The notes under the pieces are model-generated. The model saw only the letters and a list, made by a program, of their open reading frames with translations. It had not been told where the DNA came from and searched no databases. A stretch of DNA of 64,000 bases from Armatimonadota bacterium (GTDB lineage Bacteria; Armatimonadota; UBA5829; DSUL01). A program made the translations under genes and the position numbers. Shown one piece after another: positions 33,933 through 43,326 of this stretch (its first letter is position 1; each line of letters begins with the position of its first letter). The stretch is from assembly GCA_025998755.1 (NCBI GenBank), contig AP024674.1, positions 248,001-312,000 on the forward strand. The letters run 5' to 3'.

Positions 33933-35966
33933 TCAGTCCAGCCGCAAGATGTCGCTCCAGTCGCGCATCCGGACCAGCCGGCGGATATCCGTCCAGCCGG
34001 AGGGCACACTGCCTTCCACAATGCCGGTCACTGCGCACAGATCCCCCTGCGCCACCGGCAGGGAGGAACCGGGGCAGCGGACCATCACGCCGCGCCGCCC
34101 GGCCAGGTCTACCACGCCGGATCCATCGTCCACAAAGATCACGGTTCCCAGCACGGCGGTCACACGACCCACGACAGTTACCAGTTGTCCCACGTTGTTG
34201 ATACCGAAGCCGCCCCGCGCTCCGGCCAGATAGGGGATCACCGGTCCACCGCCCACCTGAATACCCCGCATTCTGAGAGCGGGAAGCATTACGGGCGGGG
34301 CAGCCAACCGTGTGATGGATGCCTCTGCCACCGTGCGTTCAGCGTTCACGCCGCCGAGCACGCGCGTGCGGGCTTTGCCGGTCACATTGACCGTGTCACC
34401 CACCGAGACTCCAGTCGCCACGGCCTCCACCCGGACCGCCGCGGATCGGTCCGGCTCCGAGACATAGGTCGCTCCGTCCGCTGGGAACACAGCGGTGACG
34501 ATCTTACGAAGCAGCAGCACAGGGGCATTTTCTGGCAGCAGCTTCACCGTCCCGCAGCGGTCGCCACCCTGAGGTTGGGTCGGGCGCCCCAGTGCGTTCA
34601 CGGGCGCCGATGGCTGGCCGCCGGAGTCCAGCGCGAATGCCGTGTAATAGTAGACCGCGCCGTTCATCAGTCCCGTGTGCGCAAAGGTGTCCCAGGATCC
34701 GGGCGGTCCGGGACGCTCACAGACCAGGACCCCGTCGGTCAGGCTCTGCGGATAGCCGTCGGTTCGCATCCGTATCACCGTTCGGTCGAAGCTTCCTGAG
34801 GGGTTCTGCCAGGTCAGGCGGACGGCGGCGTCCATCGCCTGCGCCGTGAAGTTCTGAACCGGGGGCGGCGGAGCGCCCGGGAAGGAGCGGGTCAGGAAGT
34901 TGTCGCGGTAGTAGGCGCCCGCCGGCTTCAGACTGTAGTCATATCGCCAAAGGCCGAAATAGTTCTCGAAGCTTTCATACTGGTTGATTGTGTAAGTCTT
35001 GGCATCATAGGTCATCCACTGCAGGCAGCCCGCGATGTCGTGGTTTTCGAAAGCCTCCAGCCACTGCTGGTACATTGCCAGCTGCTGCGTCTCGTTATAG
35101 TCCCAGATGAGCACTCCGTCCCGGTTGCACGGGGTGGGGTTGGTTGGCCAGCCGAACTCCTGCGCCAGGATGGGTTTCTGGTTCACCCCCATGAACGACT
35201 TGATGACCGGGATCTCCGTGTTGTTCGTGATGTGGGACCAGTAAGAGTGGAAGCAGACGATGTCCACAAATCCTATGACATCTTTGTTATTGTTATACCA
35301 GCGCATCCCCACCGAGACAGGGTGATGGGGGTCAATCGTGCGGATGTGTGCCGCCATGCGGCTCAGCCAGCTGACGATCCTGTCCCGCTGTGTGGGAGCC
35401 ATATCCCAGTCATCGAAGCCGTTGATGGAGCTGGGGTGGTCCGGCTCATTCTTCACGTCCCACATGAAGACGTAGGGGTTGTTCTTCAAACGGCCGACAA
35501 TGGCGTTGATGTAGCTCTTGTGCTCGGTCTCGCGCTGTGTCCCGGCCGCCGGGTAGCTGGTCTCCCAGTCGAACAGCGTCACGCAGCTACGGATGCCGTT
35601 CGCGCCCAGATGGTTCACCAGGGATTCCAGCTGTTGCAGACGAGTTTCCGGCGGACTGGGGCCGTTCCATCCTCCGTGCGTGTAAGGCACCAGGATCCGA
35701 ACCGCATTCATCCCGAGGGACCGCATCCGGTCTGTGTCGGCCAGAATGGCGTTCCAGTTCCAGTTGGTCCACATGCTGGCCCACATTCCGTCCCGGGGAT
35801 AATAGTTGGTCCCCTTGATGCGGATGGGCTGGCCGTAGATGGTCAGCTTGCTACCTTGCACGGCCACGAAGCCGTAAGGGGGATTCTGGGGGGATGCCAT
35901 CACGGGCACCCCCCAGGGGACCGAAGCCAGCACTGCTCCGGCCAGGATGACGGCAACCAGTCTCAA
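33933..35966 (-). CDS. Secreted GH5-like glycoside hydrolase with Fn3 and OB-like tandem
   Basis: The product has 677 residues; the only plausible start is a TTG at 35966 with AGGAGA upstream. A signal peptide (residues 1-24) precedes a TIM-barrel clan GH-A catalytic domain (about 35-365). The predicted acid/base is Glu174 in WDVKNEPD and the nucleophile is Glu270 in ILAQEFGWP, with a preceding CFHSYW strand. An Fn3-like domain (about 367-460) and a 210-residue OB-like tandem (bases about 33936-34560; KIVTAVFPADGATYV, VVGRVTAVLGTVIFVDDGSG) follow. It is probably an extracellular beta-mannanase or glucanase-type enzyme. It is the last of three consecutive minus-strand genes sharing the C-terminal module. 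Confidence 0.88.
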   Translation of the reverse strand: MRLVAVILAGAVLASVPWGVPVMASPQNPPYGFVAVQGSKLTIYGQPIRIKGTNYYPRDGMWASMWTNWNWNAILADTDRMRSLGMNAVRILVPYTHGGWNGPSPPETRLQQLESLVNHLGANGIRSCVTLFDWETSYPAAGTQRETEHKSYINAIVGRLKNNPYVFMWDVKNEPDHPSSINGFDDWDMAPTQRDRIVSWLSRMAAHIRTIDPHHPVSVGMRWYNNNKDVIGFVDIVCFHSYWSHITNNTEIPVIKSFMGVNQKPILAQEFGWPTNPTPCNRDGVLIWDYNETQQLAMYQQWLEAFENHDIAGCLQWMTYDAKTYTINQYESFENYFGLWRYDYSLKPAGAYYRDNFLTRSFPGAPPPPVQNFTAQAMDAAVRLTWQNPSGSFDRTVIRMRTDGYPQSLTDGVLVCERPGPPGSWDTFAHTGLMNGAVYYYTAFALDSGGQPSAPVNALGRPTQPQGGDRCGTVKLLPENAPVLLLRKIVTAVFPADGATYVSEPDRSAAVRVEAVATGVSVGDTVNVTGKARTRVLGGVNAERTVAEASITRLAAPPVMLPALRMRGIQVGGGPVIPYLAGARGGFGINNVGQLVTVVGRVTAVLGTVIFVDDGSGVVDLAGRRGVMVRCPGSSLPVAQGDLCAVTGIVEGSVPSGWTDIRRLVRMRDWSDILRLD

Positions 35967-36084
35967 GATATCGCGTGTCTCCTGTTCTGTTCTGCCCGCC
36001 TTACGCGCTCGCGGGTTTCTGCTTCCGTCGGCCTCCCTTGACTATAGTCCATATTTGTTGAGGATTAGTTCCGCAGATAGTGCG

Positions 36085-38127
36085 TCAGTGGATAATCAGA
36101 TCCTGTGCTGAACGCATGAAGAGCAGGCGTCGATTCGTGCTCCACCCGGTGGGGATGCTTCCGGTGACGACGCCGCTCACCGTGACCATCTGTCCTGCGC
36201 TCACGGTGGGAGTCCCGAATGGCCAGCGCACCATCACCCCGACGCGGCCCGAGATATCCGGGACCGCCTCCCCGTCGTCCACGTAGAAATACTGGCCAAC
36301 CACGGCCGTCACGCGGCCGCTTACCCGAACGAGGAGGCCCATCGAGTTCACGCCTTTGCCGTCACGGACTCCCGGGATGTAGGGCGGAACGGCTGCCCCT
36401 CCCACGGTGGATGTCCGCATATGCAGCGGTACGGGCGATGGTCCACTGCCTGTCAGGGTGATCGTGTCAAGGCGCAGCTGTCGCTCCGACGGGATCCCGC
36501 CGACCAAAACAGTCTCCATCGTCCCCGAGATGTCCACCCTGCTTCCCACACTCAGAGGCGGGAAAGTTCCAGCCACTCGCAACCCGCCGGCTCGGTCTTC
36601 TTCCTGCACATAAATACAGCCGTCCGAAGAGAATATGCCCGAGACGACCTTGCCCCTCAGCATAGTCCAGGTGCCGTTCGGCAGCATCCGTACGTCCGTG
36701 CACCGCTGCGGGCGAGGAGTTGCTTGCACGGAGACGCCTCCCGAGAAGCTGCCGTCCGAAGCCTTGGCAAAGACGGAGTAATACTGCGTGGTGTTGCTTG
36801 CGACGAGGTGGAGATATGAGGACTGCGCACCTGGAGATGCGGCAACCTCGGCTACCCGGGTTCCATCCGTGGGGCTGGTGGGAAAACTTCCGGACTTGAC
36901 ATTCACCACCGCTGCAACCACGCGGCTGTCGGCCGGATTGGTCCAGGTCAGCCGTACGGCCCGATCCCCCACATCGGCTCGAAGATTGGTTACAGGTGGC
37001 AGGGGAGTTACCACCGATGAACCGGACACGTAGGCGATGGTCTCGGCATGATCGTAGACGAGATGGACCGTTGAGTCCGGACCTGCGACGATGCAGGGCC
37101 AGCCTTTCCATACATTGTCCGCCGCGGAGGCTGCCGTTTCGGGAGCCGACCACGTCCCTCCAGACCATCTCCGGTAGAGGATGGCCCGCTGGCTCGGCCT
37201 TTCATGGTAGACCAGGTGCACAACTCCGTCTGCCCCCTGTGCGAGCCAAGGGTAATGCCCGGCCGAGACAAGAGTGGATATTGGGGTCCACGTCTGACCA
37301 CCATCCGAGCTGGAGCAATGCTTGATCTGGTAGGTGCTGTCATTGACCTGGTCGAAGGTCACCACAACTACGCCGTTCGAGCCGGATGTCGCTATCCGCC
37401 CGTAGGCGAAGAACCCCGTGGTGGTTCCGATGACTTGAGTGGACGTCCACGTCGAACCTTCCAGGCGCCGATACAGAATCCTCTTCGATTCCTCCCAGAT
37501 CACGTGGACGCGCCCTGCGGCATCGACGGCGATTCCGGGCCTATGGTAAAATTCGCGCTCGCAGTTGCCCAGCGCCACCGGCGCCGTCCAGCTTGAGCCG
37601 TTCCACATTCGGTACTGGATACTTTTGTCGACGGCATAAACCAGATGGACGCGCCCGTCCCCCATGACCCGCATCATGGCGTAATCCTCATTGACGCCTG
37701 GCGTGTTCGTGAGCTGGACGGTGCTCCAGGTGCCGCTCACCCGTCGCGCGAGAAACAGGTCTGTGGCTCCGCCGGGCGGAGAACCGGCATAAACCACCCA
37801 TATGCTGCCATCCGGGTGATAAGCGATATTGGCTCGCTCCGACCAAGGCACGGAGACGGTCTCCACCGGTCCCCACACTCCGGTTGCCGAGCGCTCGCGA
37901 TAGAGCAGGCGCCAGTCCGGGTTCTTCCTGCGGTAAACCACGAAGATGCGCCCATCCGGGGCTGACGCTATGCTCGGCACCGAGCAGCCTGTGTCCGATG
38001 CCGGGGAGATGATGAGTGGCGGAGTCCAGGTCAGAGCTGATGTCGGAGATGTCCCCACCACGCAGGCGGCTATCGCCGCCGCGAAGCTCATTGCAACCTT
38101 TATTACCAAGTGCTTTCTTTCCAACAC
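36085..38127 (-). CDS. Secreted sialidase-like beta-propeller with Fn3 and OB-like tandem
   Basis: The product has 680 residues from a GTG at 38127 with AGGAGGG 5 bases upstream. A signal peptide (about 1-31, ending TSALT) is followed by repeated blades of the BNR/sialidase-like type (about 35-385), for example SSSDGGQTWTPIS, IAVDAAGRVHVIWEES and IAYHPDGSIWVVYAG. The arginine triad of true sialidases was not identifiable, so sugar binding is as likely as catalysis. An Fn3-like domain (about 388-475) and the OB-like tandem (about 480-680; VVSGIFSSDGCIYVQEEDR, VSGRVTAVVGQYFYVDDGE) complete it. It lies 118 bases upstream of the GH5-like gene. Confidence 0.85.
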   Translation of the reverse strand: MLERKHLVIKVAMSFAAAIAACVVGTSPTSALTWTPPLIISPASDTGCSVPSIASAPDGRIFVVYRRKNPDWRLLYRERSATGVWGPVETVSVPWSERANIAYHPDGSIWVVYAGSPPGGATDLFLARRVSGTWSTVQLTNTPGVNEDYAMMRVMGDGRVHLVYAVDKSIQYRMWNGSSWTAPVALGNCEREFYHRPGIAVDAAGRVHVIWEESKRILYRRLEGSTWTSTQVIGTTTGFFAYGRIATSGSNGVVVVTFDQVNDSTYQIKHCSSSDGGQTWTPISTLVSAGHYPWLAQGADGVVHLVYHERPSQRAILYRRWSGGTWSAPETAASAADNVWKGWPCIVAGPDSTVHLVYDHAETIAYVSGSSVVTPLPPVTNLRADVGDRAVRLTWTNPADSRVVAAVVNVKSGSFPTSPTDGTRVAEVAASPGAQSSYLHLVASNTTQYYSVFAKASDGSFSGGVSVQATPRPQRCTDVRMLPNGTWTMLRGKVVSGIFSSDGCIYVQEEDRAGGLRVAGTFPPLSVGSRVDISGTMETVLVGGIPSERQLRLDTITLTGSGPSPVPLHMRTSTVGGAAVPPYIPGVRDGKGVNSMGLLVRVSGRVTAVVGQYFYVDDGEAVPDISGRVGVMVRWPFGTPTVSAGQMVTVSGVVTGSIPTGWSTNRRLLFMRSAQDLIIH

Positions 38128-38163
38128 GCTATCCCTCCTAGCTTTCCTCTATGTGGTCCAGAC

Positions 38164-40260
38164 TTATGGACCGACAAGTATCTGGAGATCGGCATAGGTG
38201 CGGAGCCGGACCAGCCGCCGGTTCGTCGTCCAGCCTGTGGGCACACTGCCCTCCATCACCCCCACCGCGCGCACCAGATCCCCCACGTTTGCCGGTATGG
38301 AGGAATCCGGGCAGCGAACCATTACTCCGGTGCGGCCTGATGTGTCCAAAACCCCGCTGCCGTCGTCAACGAACAGATAGCTGCCCACTTTCGCCGTCAC
38401 CCGGCCGGCCACGGCAACCAGCAGCCCGATGGTGTTTACACCGTATCCGTCGTTCACCCCCAAAATCAAGGGCGGTGCACTCCCTCCCCCCGCCGCAATT
38501 CCTTTCATCATCACGGGCCTGACACCGCTGCCCCTCGCCGTCACTGTCACCGTCGCCTGCACGATTTGCCGTTCGCTTCGCAGGCCGGTGACAATGCGGG
38601 AGTCCATCACTCCAGAGACGTTCACAACATCGCCGACAGCCATCCCCGCTGTCGGCGTGACCACCCGAATGCCCGAGGATCGCTCCGGGTCCTGGATATA
38701 GATGACGCCGTCTGAAGGGAATACAGCCGTTATCACCCGTCCTGTCAGGTCCACCCGCGTGCCATCTGCCAGCAGACGCACACTCCCACAGGTTTGAGAG
38801 AATGGTGTCGCGGAGGCCTTCGCGGGCTGCTGGCTCTGGCCGAAAACGTCCAGGCAGAAAACGGAATAGTAATAGGTCGTTCCGTTGGTCAGACCCGTGT
38901 GGTCCACGGACCCGGCAGTGCCGGGATGCACCAGCGCGTCATAGAGCGGAAGGCCGTCGGACGGGCTTGCCGGGAAGGTCGAAGTGCTGTACCGGATGAC
39001 CACCCGGTGCAGGTTGATTGATGATGGGTTGGTCCACCGGATACGCGTCAGCCTGTCGGATGCCGTGGCGCTGAGGCCCTCTGCAGGAGCAGGTGGCCCG
39101 GACGGATAGGGCAGGGTGGAATAGTAGGCGTTCGGCGCGTCCTCGCCCCCCCAGTATTCCCACACAGCATATAGGGTATTCTGCGAGTCCGTGCAGAGAT
39201 CGGGATCCACAGTGTAAGCGAGGGGCAGACCCACCGAGACCACCGACGGAGTGGGCTGCCACTGCCCGTGCGCGAAGCGCTTGCCCAAAAGACGGTCTCT
39301 GGAGGCCCCCAGTTCGGAGTAGACGATGTAGAAATACGTATGCTGCACGGCGGCCACAGCAGGGGCGAACCCCTGTGCCACCAGCAGCTGCGGTCCCCAG
39401 CCGGTAACAGGACTGTAGTGGCGGGCATAGATCTTCTCATCCTGGTCCCAGGCCACCATAATCTCCCCCTGCTTGTTGATGGCGATGGAAGGACGCGCCA
39501 CGAACTCCGTGCCCGTGTTGGTGGAGACCACGATCTCCGGACCCCAGCTGGAACCGTCGAAGCGCCGCATGCAGAGCTGCCAAGATCCCCCGATCTTCCT
39601 CCCGTAGGTGCGGTAAACGCTGCCGTCCACAGGGTTACGGCAGGCCCCGGTCACCGCATAGGAGTTATCCGTCCACGTGCCCATCGAGGCATGGGGCGAC
39701 CATGAGGATCCGTTCCAGGTTCCGGAATACAGGACGTTCTCTTTGGCCCTCCACGAGGCGCATAGCATGTTCGGACCATATTGCGGCCCAAACGGAGCAA
39801 GCTGTGGGGTCTTGGCCTGTCCACCGTCTCCGGGCGGGTAAGCGTAGGCTGTCACCGGGAAGGTTGTCCAACTGGCCCCTCCGTTCGATGAACGGGCCGC
39901 CCAGATCTGTTCCCCTCCCTGGGCGTCGTCCACCCAGTTCTCCCAGGCAATCCAGATGTCCCCATTTCCCGCCAGTGCGATGTCGGAACGTCCGCCGGGC
40001 CAACCGGTGACCGGAACTATGCTGGGAGGTGAAAGGACGCCTGCGTGCAACCGCCGATAGCGCACGGACCAGGATGGCTTGGTGGGCTTGTAGTGTATAT
40101 GCACGCCGCCCGCCGGGTCGGGATACAGCACCGGATTCTTGACCGCCTTTTCAGTGGCCGGCGAGTTGATCAGCGCCGCTGGCGCCCACTGTTGAGCGCA
40201 GGCGGATCCGGTCAGACAACCCAGCAGAGCAAGCGGAGCGGCGATAAGCAGGCAGCGCAT
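38164..40260 (-). CDS. Secreted sialidase-like beta-propeller with Fn3 and OB-like tandem (paralogue)
   Basis: The product is about 698 residues from the ATG at 40260, which has AAAGGA 9 bases upstream; the longer frame to 40377 lacks support. The signal peptide is CLLIAAPLALLGCLTGSACA. The propeller (about 25-390) has a BNR-type box SSNGGASWTTFP and blades such as IALAGNGDIWIAWENW and IAINKQGEIMVAWDQD. Fn3 (about 393-485) and the OB-like tandem (about 490-698; VITAVFPSDGVIYIQDPERSSG, VAGRVTAKVGSYLFVDDGSG) follow. It is 36 bases upstream of the next propeller gene, so the three genes probably form an operon. Substrate unknown. Confidence 0.85.
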   Translation of the reverse strand: MRCLLIAAPLALLGCLTGSACAQQWAPAALINSPATEKAVKNPVLYPDPAGGVHIHYKPTKPSWSVRYRRLHAGVLSPPSIVPVTGWPGGRSDIALAGNGDIWIAWENWVDDAQGGEQIWAARSSNGGASWTTFPVTAYAYPPGDGGQAKTPQLAPFGPQYGPNMLCASWRAKENVLYSGTWNGSSWSPHASMGTWTDNSYAVTGACRNPVDGSVYRTYGRKIGGSWQLCMRRFDGSSWGPEIVVSTNTGTEFVARPSIAINKQGEIMVAWDQDEKIYARHYSPVTGWGPQLLVAQGFAPAVAAVQHTYFYIVYSELGASRDRLLGKRFAHGQWQPTPSVVSVGLPLAYTVDPDLCTDSQNTLYAVWEYWGGEDAPNAYYSTLPYPSGPPAPAEGLSATASDRLTRIRWTNPSSINLHRVVIRYSTSTFPASPSDGLPLYDALVHPGTAGSVDHTGLTNGTTYYYSVFCLDVFGQSQQPAKASATPFSQTCGSVRLLADGTRVDLTGRVITAVFPSDGVIYIQDPERSSGIRVVTPTAGMAVGDVVNVSGVMDSRIVTGLRSERQIVQATVTVTARGSGVRPVMMKGIAAGGGSAPPLILGVNDGYGVNTIGLLVAVAGRVTAKVGSYLFVDDGSGVLDTSGRTGVMVRCPDSSIPANVGDLVRAVGVMEGSVPTGWTTNRRLVRLRTYADLQILVGP

Positions 40261-40527
40261 GGTTGAACATCCTTTTGGCGCGGGTGGCCTAAGTCGCAAA
40301 CACCAGGCCGTGCCTGCCCTCCCCGGACCAGGGCAACCGGAGAGCAAGCAACGGCCGGGCAGAACTGGCACTCTCAATTAGAGGTTACCATACGGGGTGC
40401 CCCGGGTCAACGGGATTATTCCCTGCTTCCGACGCCTCCAGTGGGCCTGTGGTAGAATACGTGCCGGACTGAGCTTGCGTGTGCCGGTTGTCCGTCCATT
40501 CGCTCTGGAAAGGTTGCCACTCGCTTG

Positions 40528-43314
40528 ATGAATCTCTTGCGCTTTGCTGTTCTGCTCGGGTTGCTTGTTTGCCTTGCGGCCACGCCGTCTCTCGGGGCCG
40601 CTCCCGGCCCGGTTTTCGACGATGCGCTGAACTACGCCGTTGTGGACCAGACCTGCCCGCCTCTTGATCCGGCGCAGGAAGGGTTGGTGCTGGTGGCTCA
40701 GGGCAAGGCTCAGTGGGTGCAGCTCTCCAGCAAGAGTCCCGTCGGCCAGACGTTTACGCTTAGCGATCGCGCCCGGAGACTATGGCGCATCTTCGTGGGC
40801 ATCAGCCACTGGCCGGATAGCTGGCAGGAGGGAGAAGCGGTCACCTTCACCCTCTACGACTCCCCCGAGAAGCGTACAAAACTCTACTCCCGGACGCTCG
40901 ATTTCGACCACAAATGGAGCAAGTGGGACACCGCTTTTGATGTGGACATTGAGGCCGCTCCCGGCCAGAGCTTCTATTTCGAACTCACCCACAACGGGGG
41001 TGGGGATGACCGCGTCAATGTGACGGCTGTCTCCGGAAACGTTTACCCGCGCGGGAGTGCCCGCATCGGTGGGGTGGAGCAGCCGGACCTGGATCTCACA
41101 TTCACCGTCACCGCCAAGCCCCAGCCGGACCGCGAGGCGAATCTGCGGAGATTCATCGGCCGGTTCGACCTTCAGCATCCCTTGCTGGAAAAGGCCCGGC
41201 AGGCCTACGACGCGGGCGACCTGGACCGCACGTGCATCGAGATCTTGCGAGCCGTGGAGGCGCATCTGCGGAAAGCCGACTGGATCCCCTGGCTGAAGCC
41301 CGGGGAGAAGCCGGACGTGTCGCGGATGGAAAAGGTGGTCTCCGAAGGGCGCCTGTATTCCACCAGAGAAGACGGAGAGGGGTCTTGGATCGAGATGTCC
41401 CGCCAGACCACCTGGCGCGAAGTGTGGCCGGGATCCGCCAGCTACGTCCGCCACAACGACCTGTTCGCCGACCTGGGGCGGGCCTACGCCGCCACGAAAG
41501 ATGAGCGTTACGCCAGAAAACTGAACGAACTTATGCTGGATTTCGTTCAGGACCACGCCTCTCCCTTCGAGGGGGGAATGCGCGGCGGGCGATGGGTAGC
41601 CATGTTCCAGGCGTGGAGACTGGGTGACGCCTGGGACGGCTTTGCCCTGGCGATGGGCTCAACCGGACTGACCGACGACGTGAAGCTCGCATGGCTGGAC
41701 TACAACGCGCGGATGGCGCACTTCGCCCTGACCGAGCCCTCCGGCGGCAACCACGCCAACGCCGTCGCGGAAGCGTTGATGAAGTTCGCGGAGCGCTTCC
41801 CTATGTACGCGGAGTCCAAGGTCTGGTTCTCCCGCGGGTTCGAGCTTCTGGTCAACAACTCGCTGAAGCTGTTCTGGCCGGACGGCGGATGCGTTGAACC
41901 CGCCATGAACTATCACGGGTTTTCGCTGGCCAACCTGATGGCCGGTCTGGAGACCGCCGGGAGGTTCGGACTGGATGCGCCACCGGACCTGATGCGGGTG
42001 GTCGAAGCGGCCCACGCTTACACCGCCTATATGCTCAAGCCGGACGGGCAGATCCCGACATACGGCGACACGGATTGCGAGGATTTCCGTCCGGGGATAC
42101 AGAAATGGCAGGGCTGGCGCAATGGGGAGGCTATGACCGGCGCGAAGCTATTCAACCGGAAGGATCTCCTCTTCATCGCCACGGCGGGCCGTGAGGGCGA
42201 GCGCCCGGCCGAGGATTCCTACTGCTTCCCGGACACGGGGCATTACATCCTGCGAAGTGGCTGGGGTGGTCCTGGCGGAACCGGATTCGAAGATGACCGG
42301 TGGCTCTTCCTGCGGGCGGGGCGCTTCGGCAGCCACGGGCACGACGACCTCAACATGGTCACGCTTTACGCGTATGGCCGTCCTCTGCTCATTGACCCCG
42401 GCCGGACCGAGTATGGCACGGAGCTTATGTTCGAGCTCACCCGCAACCGGTCCCACAATGTGCTGTTGGTGGACGACTTGATGATGCAGCACCCGGCCCC
42501 GCGGCTCAATGCGTGGTCCACGTCTCCGGTGTTAGACCTTGTGGATAATTCTTATGCAGAGTTGTATCCGGGCGTGGAGCATCGCCGGGCTGTGGTGTTT
42601 GTAAGGCCGGACTATTACGTGCTTTTCGACTCAGCTTCGGCCGACAGAGAGCACAACTATGGAGTCAACTTCTGGCTGACCCCGCCCGACGCTGCGCTGG
42701 ACCCCGCCCGCGGTACGGCGCGTTCCACAACGCCCGATGCGGCCAATGTTCTCCTGCAGTCTGCGGATGCAGGAAAGATCCGCCTGGCTGGCCGGAAAGG
42801 CACGCTGGACCTGCGCGGCATCCGCGACGATATCCCGGTGGTGACGTTCTGGCGGGACGGGGTGAAGGCGGCCCGCTTCGCAACCATCCTGTATCCCTTT
42901 CCGGCCGGAAAGACTGTGGAGTCCCTGGATGTCCGGGATCTTACTGCTTCGGGCGAAGAGCGGGTGCTGCGTATAGGGACGCCTTCGGGCGTGGATTATG
43001 TGGGCTACAATCCGTCCGGCGGAGAAGCCGGCCCCTCCGCCTGGGTGATACGCTGTGTTCGTGATGGCCGGACAGTCCGTGCGTTCGGTGTGGCCGGCGC
43101 CCGTCGGGTGGAGCTGAAGGGGCGCGTGCTGGCGTCTGCGGACAAGACGCTGACGGGCCTCTCGGTGGAGTATGGCCGGGACACTGTGACGGTATCCCTT
43201 CGTCAGCCGGAGCCCTCCCTGCGTGTGGCGACGCTCGGGCGCAGGAAAGCCTTGGTCAACGGCCGGGAGATGGCCGTGTCAGGCGCGACGTTCGCTCCGT
43301 TTCCCCCAGAGTAG
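40528..43314 (+). CDS. Secreted heparinase II/III-type polysaccharide lyase
   Basis: The product is about 928 residues; a TTG at 40525 directly precedes the chosen ATG. It has a signal peptide (about 1-23). Residues about 30-190 form a beta-rich accessory region (IFVGISHWPDSWQ, FYFELTHNGGGDDRVNV). The alpha/alpha-toroid spans about 200-560 (LTEPSGGNHANAVAEALM, CVEPAMNYHGFSLANLMAGL). The heparinase II/III beta-sandwich starts with GRFGSHGHDDLNMVTLY (about 598-614), whose His/Asp are typical metal or catalytic residues, then GRPLLIDPGRTEYG. Such enzymes cleave uronic-acid-containing glycans such as alginate, heparin-like polymers or ulvan by beta-elimination; specificity cannot be read. It is divergent from the propeller/GH5 operon. 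Confidence 0.88.
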   Translation: MNLLRFAVLLGLLVCLAATPSLGAAPGPVFDDALNYAVVDQTCPPLDPAQEGLVLVAQGKAQWVQLSSKSPVGQTFTLSDRARRLWRIFVGISHWPDSWQEGEAVTFTLYDSPEKRTKLYSRTLDFDHKWSKWDTAFDVDIEAAPGQSFYFELTHNGGGDDRVNVTAVSGNVYPRGSARIGGVEQPDLDLTFTVTAKPQPDREANLRRFIGRFDLQHPLLEKARQAYDAGDLDRTCIEILRAVEAHLRKADWIPWLKPGEKPDVSRMEKVVSEGRLYSTREDGEGSWIEMSRQTTWREVWPGSASYVRHNDLFADLGRAYAATKDERYARKLNELMLDFVQDHASPFEGGMRGGRWVAMFQAWRLGDAWDGFALAMGSTGLTDDVKLAWLDYNARMAHFALTEPSGGNHANAVAEALMKFAERFPMYAESKVWFSRGFELLVNNSLKLFWPDGGCVEPAMNYHGFSLANLMAGLETAGRFGLDAPPDLMRVVEAAHAYTAYMLKPDGQIPTYGDTDCEDFRPGIQKWQGWRNGEAMTGAKLFNRKDLLFIATAGREGERPAEDSYCFPDTGHYILRSGWGGPGGTGFEDDRWLFLRAGRFGSHGHDDLNMVTLYAYGRPLLIDPGRTEYGTELMFELTRNRSHNVLLVDDLMMQHPAPRLNAWSTSPVLDLVDNSYAELYPGVEHRRAVVFVRPDYYVLFDSASADREHNYGVNFWLTPPDAALDPARGTARSTTPDAANVLLQSADAGKIRLAGRKGTLDLRGIRDDIPVVTFWRDGVKAARFATILYPFPAGKTVESLDVRDLTASGEERVLRIGTPSGVDYVGYNPSGGEAGPSAWVIRCVRDGRTVRAFGVAGARRVELKGRVLASADKTLTGLSVEYGRDTVTVSLRQPEPSLRVATLGRRKALVNGREMAVSGATFAPFPPE

Positions 43315-43326
43315 CCCTGACGGGGT

